DNA of 64,000 nt from Pseudomonas sp. UBA4617 (lineage in GTDB: Bacteria > Pseudomonadota > Gammaproteobacteria > Pseudomonadales > Pseudomonadaceae): contig NZ_DGIR01000021.1 of NCBI RefSeq assembly GCF_002386445.1, positions 62,001 through 126,000 of the forward strand. Direction: 5' to 3'. Shown here in pieces: positions 49,299 through 58,560 of this stretch. How positions within the stretch are numbered: position 1 is the stretch's first letter; every line of letters begins with the position of its first letter. A program made the position numbers and the translations under genes. The notes under the pieces were generated by a model. That model had not been told where the DNA came from, ran no database searches, and worked only from the letters and a program-made list of their open reading frames with translations.

Positions 49299-50075
49299 AT
49301 GCGCCTCATCGACACCCACACCCACCTCGACTTTCCGGATTTCGACGCCGACCGCCCGCGTCTGTTGGCCAATGCGGCGGCGCGCGGGGTGGAGCGGATG
49401 GTGGTGCTGGGGGTGTACCAGGCGAATTTCCAACGGGTATGGGAGCTGGCCTGCAGCGACCAGCGCGTGTTCGCGGCACTGGGCCTGCACCCGGTCTACC
49501 TCGACCAACATCGCCCGGAGCACCTGGCGCAATTACGCGCGTGGCTGGAACGCCTGCGCGGCCACCCTCGCCTGTGTGCCGTAGGCGAGTTTGGCCTGGA
49601 TTATTACGTTGAACAGCTGGACAAGGCGCGCCAGCAGGACCTGTTCGAAGCGCAACTGCAAATGGCCTGCGACTTCGAGCTGCCTGCCCTGCTGCACGTA
49701 CGCCGCAGCCACGCCCAAGTCATTGCCACGCTCAAGCGCTACAAGCCTGCACGGGCGGGGGTGATTCATGCCTTTGCCGGTAGTTACGAAGAGGCCCGCG
49801 AATACATCAAGCTGGGCTTCCGGCTTGGGCTGGGCGGAGCAGCTACCTGGCCCCAGGCGCTGCGGCTGCGCAAGACCCTGGCGCGCTTACCGCTGGACAG
49901 CGTGGTGCTGGAGACCGATGCGCCGGGCATGGCACCGGTGATGTACCCGGGAGAACGCAACAGCCCGGAGCACCTGCCGGAGATTGCCACGGTGCTGGCA
50001 GAGATAATGGGGGTGGGCGTCGGTGAGCTGGCGCAAGCCAGCAGCCGCAATGCGTACGAGGTATTTGGCTGGTAG
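49299..50075 (+). CDS. TatD-family metal-dependent hydrolase
   Basis: 258 residues beginning MRLIDTHTHLDFPDF, with His7 and His9 as metal ligands, then VGEFGLDYYVEQLDK, the histidine in HVRRSHAQV and HAFAGSYEEA, and the aspartate in LETDAPGM. TatD proteins are DNases; related YcfH/YjjV members have uncertain roles. It is 2 bp behind cra, so it is probably translated from the same mRNA. Confidence 0.9.
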   Translation: MRLIDTHTHLDFPDFDADRPRLLANAAARGVERMVVLGVYQANFQRVWELACSDQRVFAALGLHPVYLDQHRPEHLAQLRAWLERLRGHPRLCAVGEFGLDYYVEQLDKARQQDLFEAQLQMACDFELPALLHVRRSHAQVIATLKRYKPARAGVIHAFAGSYEEAREYIKLGFRLGLGGAATWPQALRLRKTLARLPLDSVVLETDAPGMAPVMYPGERNSPEHLPEIATVLAEIMGVGVGELAQASSRNAYEVFGW

Positions 50076-50134
50076 CAGCTGAATCGCCTCTGTCGCAGGG
50101 TTTCCACACGCCCACAAAAGCGACGCGCCTGGTT

Positions 50135-50965
50135 TCAGGCCAGTACCGTCCAAAGCGCAAACCCGGCGTACCACAGCACCGCACAGCGCAGCAGCAATTC
50201 CCACAGGCTGTCCAACCGCCCCAGCCCACGCTGATCGTCTTCTTCCCCAGGAATGTCATCGGCAATGCGGCCCACCCGAGCCACCAGGTGCGCGGCGCTG
50301 ATATGCCAATTCAGCAATTCATGCAGCATCACCCGCGTCACCGCGACGAAATTGCCCACCAAGGCAAAGCTCAATGCCAATACCCGCACCGGCAGCCAGT
50401 CCATGACATGCCGTAGTTGCTCGGCACGCGCCTTCAGCGCCGGCTGCCTGCCGTGCTCGCCACACAGCGCCAGCAGGCGGTAGGCCAGCGCTGCCCCCGG
50501 GCCGAGCACGAAGTACCAGAAGATCACCGCGAAAAAGCCCTGGTACACCTGCCACAACAGGTTGCCCTGAACGCTCACCAGCAGGCTGCGTGAATCATCG
50601 GCGGCCAGCCCCAGGTCACGCTCTGCCACGTGCAACGCGGCCTGGTCATCCCCCCTGCGCCAGGCGTCGCGGAACGGCCCCAGCGATGCCTTGGCGTCGC
50701 CGCGGCCCAGGCTGTATATCAGCACCAGCAGGTGCACTGGCAAAGCCAGCAGGCCATAGGCCACAGGGTCCAGCACGTGCAGCAGCAACACCAGCAATGC
50801 GACCGGGGCCAGCACCAGAATGGCCAGTGTCCACCACGGGTGTACCTTGCCGCTACGCTCCAGGCGCACCAGCTCGGCAATGAAGAACCCGTCACGTTGT
50901 ACCTGATGACGCAAGGCCGAGAACTTTTCGACCCATAGCGCCAGCAACAACACCAGAAAACTCAT
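50135..50965 (-). CDS. ampE: AmpE-like inner-membrane protein
   Basis: 276 residues with four or so hydrophobic segments (MSFLVLLLALWVEKFSAL, WWTLAILVLAPVALLVLLL, FFAVIFWYFVLGPGAALAY, VRVLALSFALVGNFVAV). AmpE is the partner of AmpD and has been suggested to sense beta-lactam or envelope stress, though its activity is not proven. It overlaps ampD by 4 bp, as in enterobacteria. Confidence 0.92.
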   Translation of the reverse strand: MSFLVLLLALWVEKFSALRHQVQRDGFFIAELVRLERSGKVHPWWTLAILVLAPVALLVLLLHVLDPVAYGLLALPVHLLVLIYSLGRGDAKASLGPFRDAWRRGDDQAALHVAERDLGLAADDSRSLLVSVQGNLLWQVYQGFFAVIFWYFVLGPGAALAYRLLALCGEHGRQPALKARAEQLRHVMDWLPVRVLALSFALVGNFVAVTRVMLHELLNWHISAAHLVARVGRIADDIPGEEDDQRGLGRLDSLWELLLRCAVLWYAGFALWTVLA

Positions 50966-51534
50966 GCCTTGTCCTCATTGTGCAGCAGCGCTGCGCGGTA
51001 ACGCGGCCAGTCGAAAGCCGGGCCAGGGTCGCTCTTGCGCTGCGGGGCAATGTCGCAATGGCCCTGGATGCGGTCCAGGTCGATGGCCGGCCACGCGCGG
51101 CGGATATGCCGGGTAAGTTGCTCCAGCACCGCGTACTGGGCATCGGTGTAGGGCAGGTCGTCGGTGCCCTCCAGCTCGATACCGATGGAGAAGTCGTTGC
51201 AGCCCTCGCGCCCGTCGAAGCACGACACGCCGGCATGCCAGGCACGCTCGAGCAATGACACGAACTGGGTCACCGCGCCATCGCGCTCGACGAACAGGTG
51301 CGCCGACACGGTCAGGTGGTTGATGCTGGCGAAATAGGGGTGCTCGTCAGGATCCAGGCGGTTCTGGAAGAACTGCTGAACCTTGCCGGTACCGAAACAG
51401 GCCGGGGGTAAGCTGATGTTGTGGATCACCAGCAGGGAAATCGATTCGCCTTCGGGGCGGGCATTGAAGTTCGGCGAGGGGCAGTGGGTGATTCCGTTTC
51501 CGTGGAACCAGCCAGTGGCACGGTCCAATTGCAT
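50962..51534 (-). CDS. ampD: N-acetyl-anhydromuramyl-L-alanine amidase AmpD
   Basis: Cytoplasmic zinc amidase that cleaves recycled anhydromuropeptides; its loss raises AmpC beta-lactamase. The 190 residues start MQLDRATGWFHGNGI; further upstream codons lack family features. His38 (LLVIHNISLPP) and the C-terminal GHCDIAPQRKSDPGP provide zinc ligands. Transcribed with ampE. Confidence 0.94.
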   Translation of the reverse strand: MQLDRATGWFHGNGITHCPSPNFNARPEGESISLLVIHNISLPPACFGTGKVQQFFQNRLDPDEHPYFASINHLTVSAHLFVERDGAVTQFVSLLERAWHAGVSCFDGREGCNDFSIGIELEGTDDLPYTDAQYAVLEQLTRHIRRAWPAIDLDRIQGHCDIAPQRKSDPGPAFDWPRYRAALLHNEDKA

Positions 51535-51622
51535 GAGGCGAATCCTGAAAGTGCCGTGAACAGAGCACCAGTATGCCCTGTGGCCAAGGCCGTTTGCATG
51601 TGAATGATTGTAATGTTTACGC

Positions 51623-53782
51623 CTACACGCCCCGTGGTTGCCGCAGCTCGTCGAGCACTGCCTCCAGCGCACGTTCGAACAGCAAGCCGTCATCCAGTAC
51701 CCGCACCTCGCCCCGGTGCAATGCCTGGGCCAGGCTGGCGGCGTTCCACTCCCGCACTTTCATGCCGGTGCGGTTGGAAAACACCAGCCTGTCGCTACTG
51801 TCGACGCGCGCCACCAGCTTGCACCGCAGCGGCTCATCCTCGTCGAGCACCTCGACCCAGGTACCGATGCGCAGGCGCTGCACCTGGCGCAACGCAGCGG
51901 CCTGGGCATGGGCAACGTGCAACGGGGCGCAGGCGGGTTCCTCGGCAATGGCCAGCACGATGTCCTCGGCCACCAGCACTTCGCTCAGGCGCTGCCCCTC
52001 ACTACCAGGCTGACCTTCGGTACCTGCGCAGGCCCGCAGGTGCAACTGCTCCAGTTGCAGGAAGAACTCACGGGTCGCAGCCGAGTCAAGAGCCACGCTG
52101 GCCAGGCCATCGCGCAATGCCTTGAGCAGGCCCGGCACCTTTTGCAGCAAGGCTTGTGGCGCCTGCGGCGGGGTGATGCTGGCCAGCAGGGTGTCCATGG
52201 TCTGCAACGCGTCCCGCCAGGCCTGGGAAGCGGCGCCCTGCTTGAGCCAGGCCAGCAACAGTACCTGGCTCCACGACTGCACCAGCATCTGCACCACCAC
52301 CTGCGGCCACACCTGGCCACGCAGGCGCTGATTGAGCGCTTGCTGCACCTGGTGCCTGGCCTGCCGGGCACGGACACGGCCTTCTTCCGCATCGCGGGTG
52401 CGTTGTTCGAGCAGCTCGTTGCGCCGACGCTCGTCCTGGTTGAAGGCCAGGAAGTCTTCGAGCAACTCGGCGAACAGGCTGGTATCTTCGGCAAAATCAT
52501 TGAGCAGACGCTGGATGGTCCGCTCCACCCGCAGGTGCAGGCTGTCGCGCAGGCTGGTGCCGGGGCATTCCCAGCCAATGGCTGCGCCGGCGATCTCGTT
52601 GAGCAGGCGCCGGGCCGGATGACTGGCCCGGCTGAACAACCCCTTGTCCAGCAGGGCGACTTTCAGCAGCGGAATATGCAGGCGGGCGATCAACGCGCGC
52701 AGGCTGGCTGGCAGGTTGTCGTCGTTGCGGATGAACGCGAAAAGCCGCCCTACCAGGTTGATCATGTCCTCGTCGGCCACCTCGATGCGCCGACGGGTGC
52801 CGCTGCGCACGCTGACCCGCAGCAACAACTGTTCAAGCTGCTGGCCGAGCTCGAAGTCTTCATCTTCGTGGGTAGCCGGCACGTAATGCTGCAAATGCGA
52901 CAGCAGGCGCAGCAAGTCGGCGGTGCTGATCGGCTGCGCCGTGGCCACGGCCTGCAGGCGAGGCGCGAACTGCCCGCGCAGCGGCGCCAGCAGGGTTTGC
53001 AGCGAGGCAAATAAAGCCTGCCCTGCCGCGTCCGGACCGACTGCCTGCCCCAGCTTCGCCACCCCGCGTCGAGCCCGCATGCGCCGGTCTTCGGCGCGCC
53101 GGCGCGGGGCCGGCGGCAGCTCGGGCAGCACGCCCGCAGCCGCCAGCAACTGGTTGGCTTCGCCATAGATGATATCGGCATCGCGCAGTACGTAGCGCTC
53201 GAACAGTTTGAGCAGCACCAGTTTCACCCGCAGGCCGACCCCCAGGTTACGTCCTGCCTCGAGGAAGTAGCCACACAACGCGGCAGGCCCCAGCGGGTTG
53301 TGCTGCTCGTACAGGGGGCGGTCGAGCAATGCCTGCAAGCGCAAGCCCAATTGCTGCAGGGCGATGCCGTCACGCGACAGCACCCGCGCAACCATGCCTT
53401 CGATGGCGGCGGTGCGCTCTGCCTGGGCCTTGCTGCGCAAGTCGCCGGGCTCCGCCAGGCGTGCCAGCGGGTCGACCTGGCCCATACGCGCATAGGCATC
53501 GTAGAAGGTGTCGAGAAAGCCACGTTCGATGCTCTTGCGTTTCAGGCGCAGGTCGCGCATGGCCTCGAAATAGAGGTTCTGGTCACCGCGGTCGAACGCC
53601 TTGTCGGCCATCTCGAAAAGGGTATCGTCAGCGTTGTCGAACAGGTCCTGCAGCCCTTGGCGCAATTGCAAGGCCGCCTTGTCGCGTACCTGCAGCAGCA
53701 ATACCGGAAGGCAAGGCAGAGGCGTACGCCCCCCTCGATCGATGGCTGCCGCCAAGGGCACCACCTTGCCTTCTTTTTGCAT
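51623..53782 (-). CDS. DUF1631-family protein
   Basis: 719 residues, mostly helical, rich in Arg and Leu. It carries the DUF1631 pattern (NADDTLFEMADKAFD, AMRDLRLKRKSIERGFL), and the C-terminal 100 residues (RIGTWVEVLDEDEPLRCKLV, SDRLVFSNRTGMKVRE) resemble a PilZ-like beta barrel. DUF1631 proteins are common in pseudomonads but have no settled function; a c-di-GMP link is possible if the PilZ part is real. It is separated from nadC by a 242-bp divergent promoter region. Confidence 0.82.
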   Translation of the reverse strand: MQKEGKVVPLAAAIDRGGRTPLPCLPVLLLQVRDKAALQLRQGLQDLFDNADDTLFEMADKAFDRGDQNLYFEAMRDLRLKRKSIERGFLDTFYDAYARMGQVDPLARLAEPGDLRSKAQAERTAAIEGMVARVLSRDGIALQQLGLRLQALLDRPLYEQHNPLGPAALCGYFLEAGRNLGVGLRVKLVLLKLFERYVLRDADIIYGEANQLLAAAGVLPELPPAPRRRAEDRRMRARRGVAKLGQAVGPDAAGQALFASLQTLLAPLRGQFAPRLQAVATAQPISTADLLRLLSHLQHYVPATHEDEDFELGQQLEQLLLRVSVRSGTRRRIEVADEDMINLVGRLFAFIRNDDNLPASLRALIARLHIPLLKVALLDKGLFSRASHPARRLLNEIAGAAIGWECPGTSLRDSLHLRVERTIQRLLNDFAEDTSLFAELLEDFLAFNQDERRRNELLEQRTRDAEEGRVRARQARHQVQQALNQRLRGQVWPQVVVQMLVQSWSQVLLLAWLKQGAASQAWRDALQTMDTLLASITPPQAPQALLQKVPGLLKALRDGLASVALDSAATREFFLQLEQLHLRACAGTEGQPGSEGQRLSEVLVAEDIVLAIAEEPACAPLHVAHAQAAALRQVQRLRIGTWVEVLDEDEPLRCKLVARVDSSDRLVFSNRTGMKVREWNAASLAQALHRGEVRVLDDGLLFERALEAVLDELRQPRGV

Positions 53783-54024
53783 CCCGGACTCCTTGCAGGG
53801 TGTCTCGCCCGAAGGGGCTGGAGATCGTCAAAGCCATGACGCCAAATACTGGTCGCCATTATCGGCAAAAATCCAAATCGCTGCCAGCGCAGTTTCACTC
53901 GCTGGCTAATGACCCTTGTTTGCCCCACTTGCTCAATGCGACCGACCAAAGGTCGCTGCCAGGGCGGCTGTACACGCAAGCCCCCTGCCCTATAATCGCG
54001 GGCATCTAGCTTGTGGAGCCGACC
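53783..54024. other. Divergent promoter region DUF1631/nadC
   Basis: 242 bp without a gene. TATAAT at 53991-53996, 29 bp before nadC, is a strong -10 element; the -35 (near TGTACA, 53970-53975) is weak. No operator pattern recognised. Confidence 0.6.
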
Positions 54025-54873
54025 ATGCCGAACCTACGCCTCGCCGACCTGACCGCTGAAATCGAAGCCAACGTGCGTCGCGCACTGTTGGAAGACATCG
54101 GCAGTGGCGATATAACCGCGCAGCTGATCCCGGCCGAGCGCCTGGCCAAGGCGACCATCATCACCCGTGAAGACTGCGTGATTGCCGGCACTGCCTGGGT
54201 CGATGCGGTGTTTCGCCAGCTCGACCCGCGCGTGGCGGTGCACTGGCAGGTGGCCGACGGGGAACGCGCCACGGCCAACCAGGCCTTGTTCCACCTGGAA
54301 GGCCCGGCACGCTCGCTGCTCAGCGGTGAACGCAGTGCGCTGAATTTCCTGCAGTTGCTGTCGGGGGTGGCCACCCGTGCACGCTTCCTCGCCGACCTGG
54401 TGCAAGGCACCCAGGTACGCCTGCTGGATACCCGCAAGACCTTGCCCGGCCTGCGCCTGGCGCAGAAGTACGCAGTGACCTGTGGAGGCTGCGACAACCA
54501 CCGCATCGGCTTGTACGACGCCTTCCTGCTCAAGGAAAACCACATCGCAGCCAGTGGCGGCGTGGCCGAGGCAGTGGCAGCCGCGCACCGCATTGCACCG
54601 GGCAAACCGGTGGAGATCGAAGTGGAAAGCCTGGACGAACTGCGCCAGGCCTTGGCCGCCGGTGCGGATATCATCATGCTCGACGAGCTTGATCTGGAGG
54701 AAATGCGCGAAGCGGTGCGCATTACCGCCGGCAAGGCCAAGCTCGAGGCCAGCGGCGGGGTCAATGAGCAGACTTTGCGCGTGATTGCCGAGACCGGGGT
54801 GGACTACATCTCGATTGGCGCCATGACCAAGGATGTGAAGGCCGTGGACCTGTCGATGCGACTGAGCCTCTAA
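54025..54873 (+). CDS. nadC: Nicotinate-nucleotide pyrophosphorylase (carboxylating)
   Basis: Quinolinate phosphoribosyltransferase, last step before NaMN in de novo NAD synthesis. It has 282 residues, starting MPNLRLADLTAEIEANV with GGAG 7 bases before; a GTG four codons earlier is less likely. The QAPRTase motifs LLDTRKTLPGLRLAQKYAV and FLLKENHI are present, with the C-terminal barrel motif LEASGGVNEQTLR. It stands alone as a single gene. Confidence 0.97.
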   Translation: MPNLRLADLTAEIEANVRRALLEDIGSGDITAQLIPAERLAKATIITREDCVIAGTAWVDAVFRQLDPRVAVHWQVADGERATANQALFHLEGPARSLLSGERSALNFLQLLSGVATRARFLADLVQGTQVRLLDTRKTLPGLRLAQKYAVTCGGCDNHRIGLYDAFLLKENHIAASGGVAEAVAAAHRIAPGKPVEIEVESLDELRQALAAGADIIMLDELDLEEMREAVRITAGKAKLEASGGVNEQTLRVIAETGVDYISIGAMTKDVKAVDLSMRLSL

Positions 54874-54893
54874 TCGAATTGCAGGCATAAGAA

Positions 54894-54917
54894 AACCGGC
54901 CTCTGGCCGGTTCCTTT
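54894..54917 (+). terminator. Terminator after nadC
   Basis: Stem AACCGGCC/GGCCGGTT with loop TCT, followed by CCTTT. The T run is imperfect; it may work together with the hairpin at 54968-54984. Confidence 0.75.
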
Positions 54918-54967
54918 ATGCGACATCTGGGCGCAGCCATGCTGTTGGAATGGCCTTGTGTCGCGAT

Positions 54968-54984
54968 GGGCCGCAAAGCGGCCC
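54968..54984. repeat. Short REP-type hairpin
   Basis: GGGCCGC-AAA-GCGGCCC between convergent nadC and trxB, the same type as at 59868-59884 and 4058-4074. Confidence 0.65.
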
Positions 54985-54997
54985 CTGCATTTGCGGA

Positions 54998-55960
54998 TCA
55001 GAACGAGGCGTTGGCCAGGCCATCCAGGTAACGCTCGACGTCCAGCGCCGCCATGCAACCGGCACCGGCCGAGGTGATGGCCTGGCGGTAAACGTGGTCG
55101 GCCACGTCACCGGCAGCGAACACGCCCTCGACGTTGGTGGCGGTGGCATTGCCTTCACGGCCACCGTTGACCACCAGGTAGCCGTCCTTCAGGGTCAGCT
55201 GGCCTTCGAACAGCGAGGTGTTCGGGGTGTGGCCGATAGCGATGAACACGCCGTCGACCTTGATTTCGTCGCTGCTGCCGTCGTTGTTCTTCAGGCGCGC
55301 ACCGGTCACCCCCATGTTGTCCCCCAGGACTTCATCCAGGGTGGCGTTGAGCTTGAGCTCGATCTTGCCTTCGGCGACACGTGCGTGCAGCTTGTCGACC
55401 AGGATCTTCTCGGCGCGGAAGGTATCGCGACGGTGCACCAGGGTCACCTTGCTGGCGATGTTGGCCAGGTACAGCGCCTCTTCAACGGCAGTATTGCCGC
55501 CGCCGACCACGGCAACCGGCTTGTTGCGGTAGAAGAAACCGTCACAGGTGGCGCAGGCCGACACACCTTTGCCCATGAACGCTTCTTCGGATGGCAGGCC
55601 CAGGTAGCGGGCGCTGGCACCGGTGGCGATGATCAGTGCATCGCAGGTGTACTTGCCGCTGTCGCCCTGCAGGGTGAAGGGTTTGTTGGCCAGGTCGACA
55701 GCGTTGATGTGGTCGAAAACGATTTCGGTTTCGAAACGTTCGGCGTGCTCCTGCATGCGCTGCATCAGTGCCGGGCCGGTCAGGCCATGGGGGTCGCCCG
55801 GCCAGTTGTCGACTTCGGTGGTGGTGGTCAGCTGGCCGCCGGCCTGCATGCCGGTGATCAGCAGCGGCTTGAGGTTGGCCCGGGCGGCGTACACCGCGGC
55901 GCTGTAGCCGGCAGGGCCGGAACCGAGAATGATGACGCGCGAATGACGTACTTCAGACAT
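54998..55960 (-). CDS. trxB: Thioredoxin reductase
   Basis: NADPH-FAD disulfide reductase of 320 residues, starting MSEVRHSRVIILGSGPAG; AGGAG precedes the ATG. The redox pair Cys136-Cys139 lies in SACATCDGFFY, FAD is bound by GSGPAGYSAA and NADPH by VVGGGNTAVEEA. The frame is open further upstream but without family sequence. It diverges from cysZ. Confidence 0.97.
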   Translation of the reverse strand: MSEVRHSRVIILGSGPAGYSAAVYAARANLKPLLITGMQAGGQLTTTTEVDNWPGDPHGLTGPALMQRMQEHAERFETEIVFDHINAVDLANKPFTLQGDSGKYTCDALIIATGASARYLGLPSEEAFMGKGVSACATCDGFFYRNKPVAVVGGGNTAVEEALYLANIASKVTLVHRRDTFRAEKILVDKLHARVAEGKIELKLNATLDEVLGDNMGVTGARLKNNDGSSDEIKVDGVFIAIGHTPNTSLFEGQLTLKDGYLVVNGGREGNATATNVEGVFAAGDVADHVYRQAITSAGAGCMAALDVERYLDGLANASF

Positions 55961-56286
55961 GTCGAACTCCTGTCGAGCGGGCCGCATGGGCCGGCGTGTG
56001 CGCCGGCTGGGCCAGCTGGAATTTAAAAAGGACCCACGCAGCACTTGGGGAAGGCTACAACGCGCAGGCCCGAAAAGCGGAAAGTTGAACGCACTGTAGC
56101 GAGGTGGCAAAGATTAAGGAAATATCCTTAGACAATCCACCTCATAGGCATCGCCTATTCAGGGATTTGTTCGTATAGCTTGGCTGGTCTATTTGTTACG
56201 CGCCGTTTCCCGACCGCTGCCCGCCTTTCGTCGGCGCGGCAAACTCGGTAAGGTCAGCGCGTTTTCCTTCTCTGCGGAGTCTCCCG
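55961..56286. other. Divergent trxB/cysZ regulatory region
   Basis: 326 bp without a gene. It holds two palindromes close together: TAAGGA-AATA-TCCTTA (56115-56130) and ATAGGC-ATC-GCCTAT (56144-56158), 13 bp apart. They could be operators for either gene. Confidence 0.65.
56115..56158. promoter_or_regulatory. Two tandem palindromes between trxB and cysZ
   Basis: TAAGGAAATATCCTTA (6+4+6) and ATAGGCATCGCCTAT (6+3+6), both perfect in their arms, with different sequences. The AT-rich setting is unusual for this GC-rich region. No regulator family can be assigned from sequence. Confidence 0.55.
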
Positions 56287-57015
56287 ATGCAAGCCCCTGT
56301 CCTGTCCGGCCCCCAGTACCTGCGCGAAGGCCTGAAACTGGTGCTGAGTCCCAACCTGCGGTTGTTCGTGCTGTTGCCGCTGGCGGTCAACTTGCTGCTG
56401 TTCGGTGGCCTGATCTACTTCGCCGGCCACCAGTTCAGCCTGTGGGTGGATGCCCTGATGCCCACCCTGCCGAACTGGCTGAGTTTCCTTACCTATATCC
56501 TCTGGCCGCTGTTCGTCGCCCTGGTGGTACTGATGGTGTTCTTCACCTTCACCCTGGTCGCCAACATCATTGCCGCGCCGTTCAATGGCTTCCTGGCGGA
56601 AAAAGTCGAGGTGGTGCTGCGTGGCCAGGACAACTTCCCGGCCTTCAGTTGGGGTGAGCTGGTAGCCATGGTGCCACGCACCTTCGGCCGCGAAATGCGC
56701 AAGCTGGGCTACTTCCTGCCGCGAGCCATCGGCCTGTTCATCCTGTCGCTGGTCCCGGTGGTCAACGTGGTGGCGGCGCCGCTGTGGCTGATCTTCGGGG
56801 TCTGGATGATGGCGATCCAGTACATCGACTACCCGGCGGACAACAACAAGATGAGCTGGCAGGACATGCTCGCCTGGCTGCGCAGCAAGCGCTGGCAGTC
56901 CCTGGGCTTTGGCGGAATAACCTACCTGGCGCTGATGATTCCGCTGGTCAACGTGCTGATGATGCCGGCAGCGGTGGCCGGCGCCACGTTGTTCTGGGTG
57001 CGGGAGCGCAACTGA
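56287..57015 (+). CDS. cysZ: Sulfate transporter CysZ
   Basis: Inner-membrane protein of 242 residues (EI24/CysZ family) that lets sulfate in for assimilation. It has several hydrophobic segments (LRLFVLLPLAVNLLLFGGLI, WPLFVALVVLMVFFTFTLV, FILSLVPVVNVVAAPLWL and the C-terminal IPLVNVLMMPAAVAGA). Divergent from trxB, a link with thiol metabolism that recurs in pseudomonads. Confidence 0.93.
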   Translation: MQAPVLSGPQYLREGLKLVLSPNLRLFVLLPLAVNLLLFGGLIYFAGHQFSLWVDALMPTLPNWLSFLTYILWPLFVALVVLMVFFTFTLVANIIAAPFNGFLAEKVEVVLRGQDNFPAFSWGELVAMVPRTFGREMRKLGYFLPRAIGLFILSLVPVVNVVAAPLWLIFGVWMMAIQYIDYPADNNKMSWQDMLAWLRSKRWQSLGFGGITYLALMIPLVNVLMMPAAVAGATLFWVRERN

Positions 57016-57030
57016 TCGCGATGTAACACC

Positions 57031-57066
57031 GCCCTGTGGGAACGGCTTCACCCGCTCCCACAGGCT
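57031..57066. terminator. Hairpin between cysZ and the chemoreceptor gene
   Basis: CCTGTGGGA...TCCCACAGG forms a 9-bp stem with a 14-base loop in the 51-bp convergent gap. It can serve both strands; it lacks a clear T run. Confidence 0.5.
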
Positions 57067-58383
57067 TCACTGCCCCAACCGGCTGGAGAACTGCCCCACC
57101 ACGTCCACCACCCGCTTCGCTCCTTCCTGAATCTCGACAATCACCCCGCCGGTTTCATCAGCCAGCGCCGGCCCCTGCTCGGCCTGGCGCTTGCTGGTGT
57201 CGATGATGGCCACCGCCGCCTGGGCCAGCTGCTCGTTCTGCTGCACCACCCGGGCGATTTCCTCGGTGGCGGTGCTGGTACGCGAGGCCAGCTGGCGCAC
57301 TTCATCGGCAACCACGGCGAAGCCACGGCCCTGCTCGCCAGCGCGGGCCGCCTCGATGGCCGCGTTGAGCGCCAGCAGGTTGGTCTGCCCGGCAATGTCG
57401 CTGATGGTCTTGATGATCGAGCCGATCACCCGCGACTGGGTGTCCAGCGCCTGGATGCCTTCGGCCGCTTCTTGCATCGAGGCTTCCAGGCCGCGCATCA
57501 CGCTGACGGTCTGGGTGACCACTTCGGTAGCCTTGCGTGCACTGGCGTCGGTGCCTACCGAGGTGTTGAAGGCCACATCCGCCGCCTCGGCCACCGCCAT
57601 CTCCTGGTTGACCTGGTCGGTAATCACGGTGGCGAACTTGACCACTTTGTAAAGCACGTCGTGGGCGTCGAAGATCGGGTTGTACGAGGCTTCCAGCCAG
57701 ACAACCCGCCCGTGGGCATCGATACGCTTGAAGCGATCGGCAATGTACTCGCCACGGCGCAGCTTTTCCCAGAAAGCCTGGTAGGCCGGCGAATTGACCT
57801 CCTCCGGCTCGCAGAACATCCGGTGATGCTTGCCACGGATCTGCTCCAGGCGATAGCCGACGGTGGCCAGGAATCGTTCGTTGGCCGTGAGGATGGTGCC
57901 ATCGAGGTCGAATTCGATCACCGCGGTCGAGCGCATCAGCGCCTTGATCAGGCTTTCATGCTCGCGGGAGGTTTCGATGGTGCGGGTAAGGTCGCTGGAG
58001 TGCAGCGTGAAATACTTGATACGCCCCTCGCTGTTCCTGACCGGCTGCAGGATCGACCGCAACCAGGCTTCCTGGCCATTGCCACGCAGCAGACGGAAGG
58101 CGCCGTGGAGGTGTTCACCGCGGCTGATTGCACCTTTCATGCGCTGGTAGAAATCCAGTGACTTCACTTGTGCCGGGACAATCTCTTCGATGTTGCGGCC
58201 AAGCAGTTGATCGGCACGGTAAAGCATTTCTCTTTCGAAGTTGCCGTTGACCATCTCGATCCGCCCCTGGGGGTCGAGTTGCAGCACCAGCATTTCGTTG
58301 TCGAGACTACTCTTGACCTGTTCGATGGACATCAGGTCTTCGCGCAGCTGGCGGATTTCTTGCTTGAGCTTGTTGTTGAACAT
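57067..58383 (-). CDS. Soluble PAS-PAS methyl-accepting chemotaxis-type protein (BdlA-like)
   Basis: 438 residues without membrane segments. Start MFNNKLKQEIRQLREDLM (an ATG seven codons earlier is possible). Two PAS domains at about 30-145 and 150-265 (GRIEMVNGNFEREMLYRAD and IEFDLDGTILTANERFLATVGY) are followed by a signalling domain with the MCP tip IIKTISDIAGQTNLLALNAAIEAARAGE (read in parts). The architecture matches P. aeruginosa BdlA, a biofilm-dispersal sensor, and Aer2-type receptors. No haem- or FAD-specific residue can be identified with confidence. Confidence 0.85.
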   Translation of the reverse strand: MFNNKLKQEIRQLREDLMSIEQVKSSLDNEMLVLQLDPQGRIEMVNGNFEREMLYRADQLLGRNIEEIVPAQVKSLDFYQRMKGAISRGEHLHGAFRLLRGNGQEAWLRSILQPVRNSEGRIKYFTLHSSDLTRTIETSREHESLIKALMRSTAVIEFDLDGTILTANERFLATVGYRLEQIRGKHHRMFCEPEEVNSPAYQAFWEKLRRGEYIADRFKRIDAHGRVVWLEASYNPIFDAHDVLYKVVKFATVITDQVNQEMAVAEAADVAFNTSVGTDASARKATEVVTQTVSVMRGLEASMQEAAEGIQALDTQSRVIGSIIKTISDIAGQTNLLALNAAIEAARAGEQGRGFAVVADEVRQLASRTSTATEEIARVVQQNEQLAQAAVAIIDTSKRQAEQGPALADETGGVIVEIQEGAKRVVDVVGQFSSRLGQ

Positions 58384-58560
58384 CACCGCTCTCCCGGAGC
58401 GCATCAGGTCGTCATATGCTTCTTCATCGGCTGCCCGTGGGACCTTCTTGAGCGCCTTGAAAGGAATATTTCACAAAGCGAAAGGCGTCAGCGAGCAAGC
58501 GTCATCCGGACGTCACGCAGCGGTCACATCGGCGCAATCTGGCAGGTGGAAACTTTTGTC

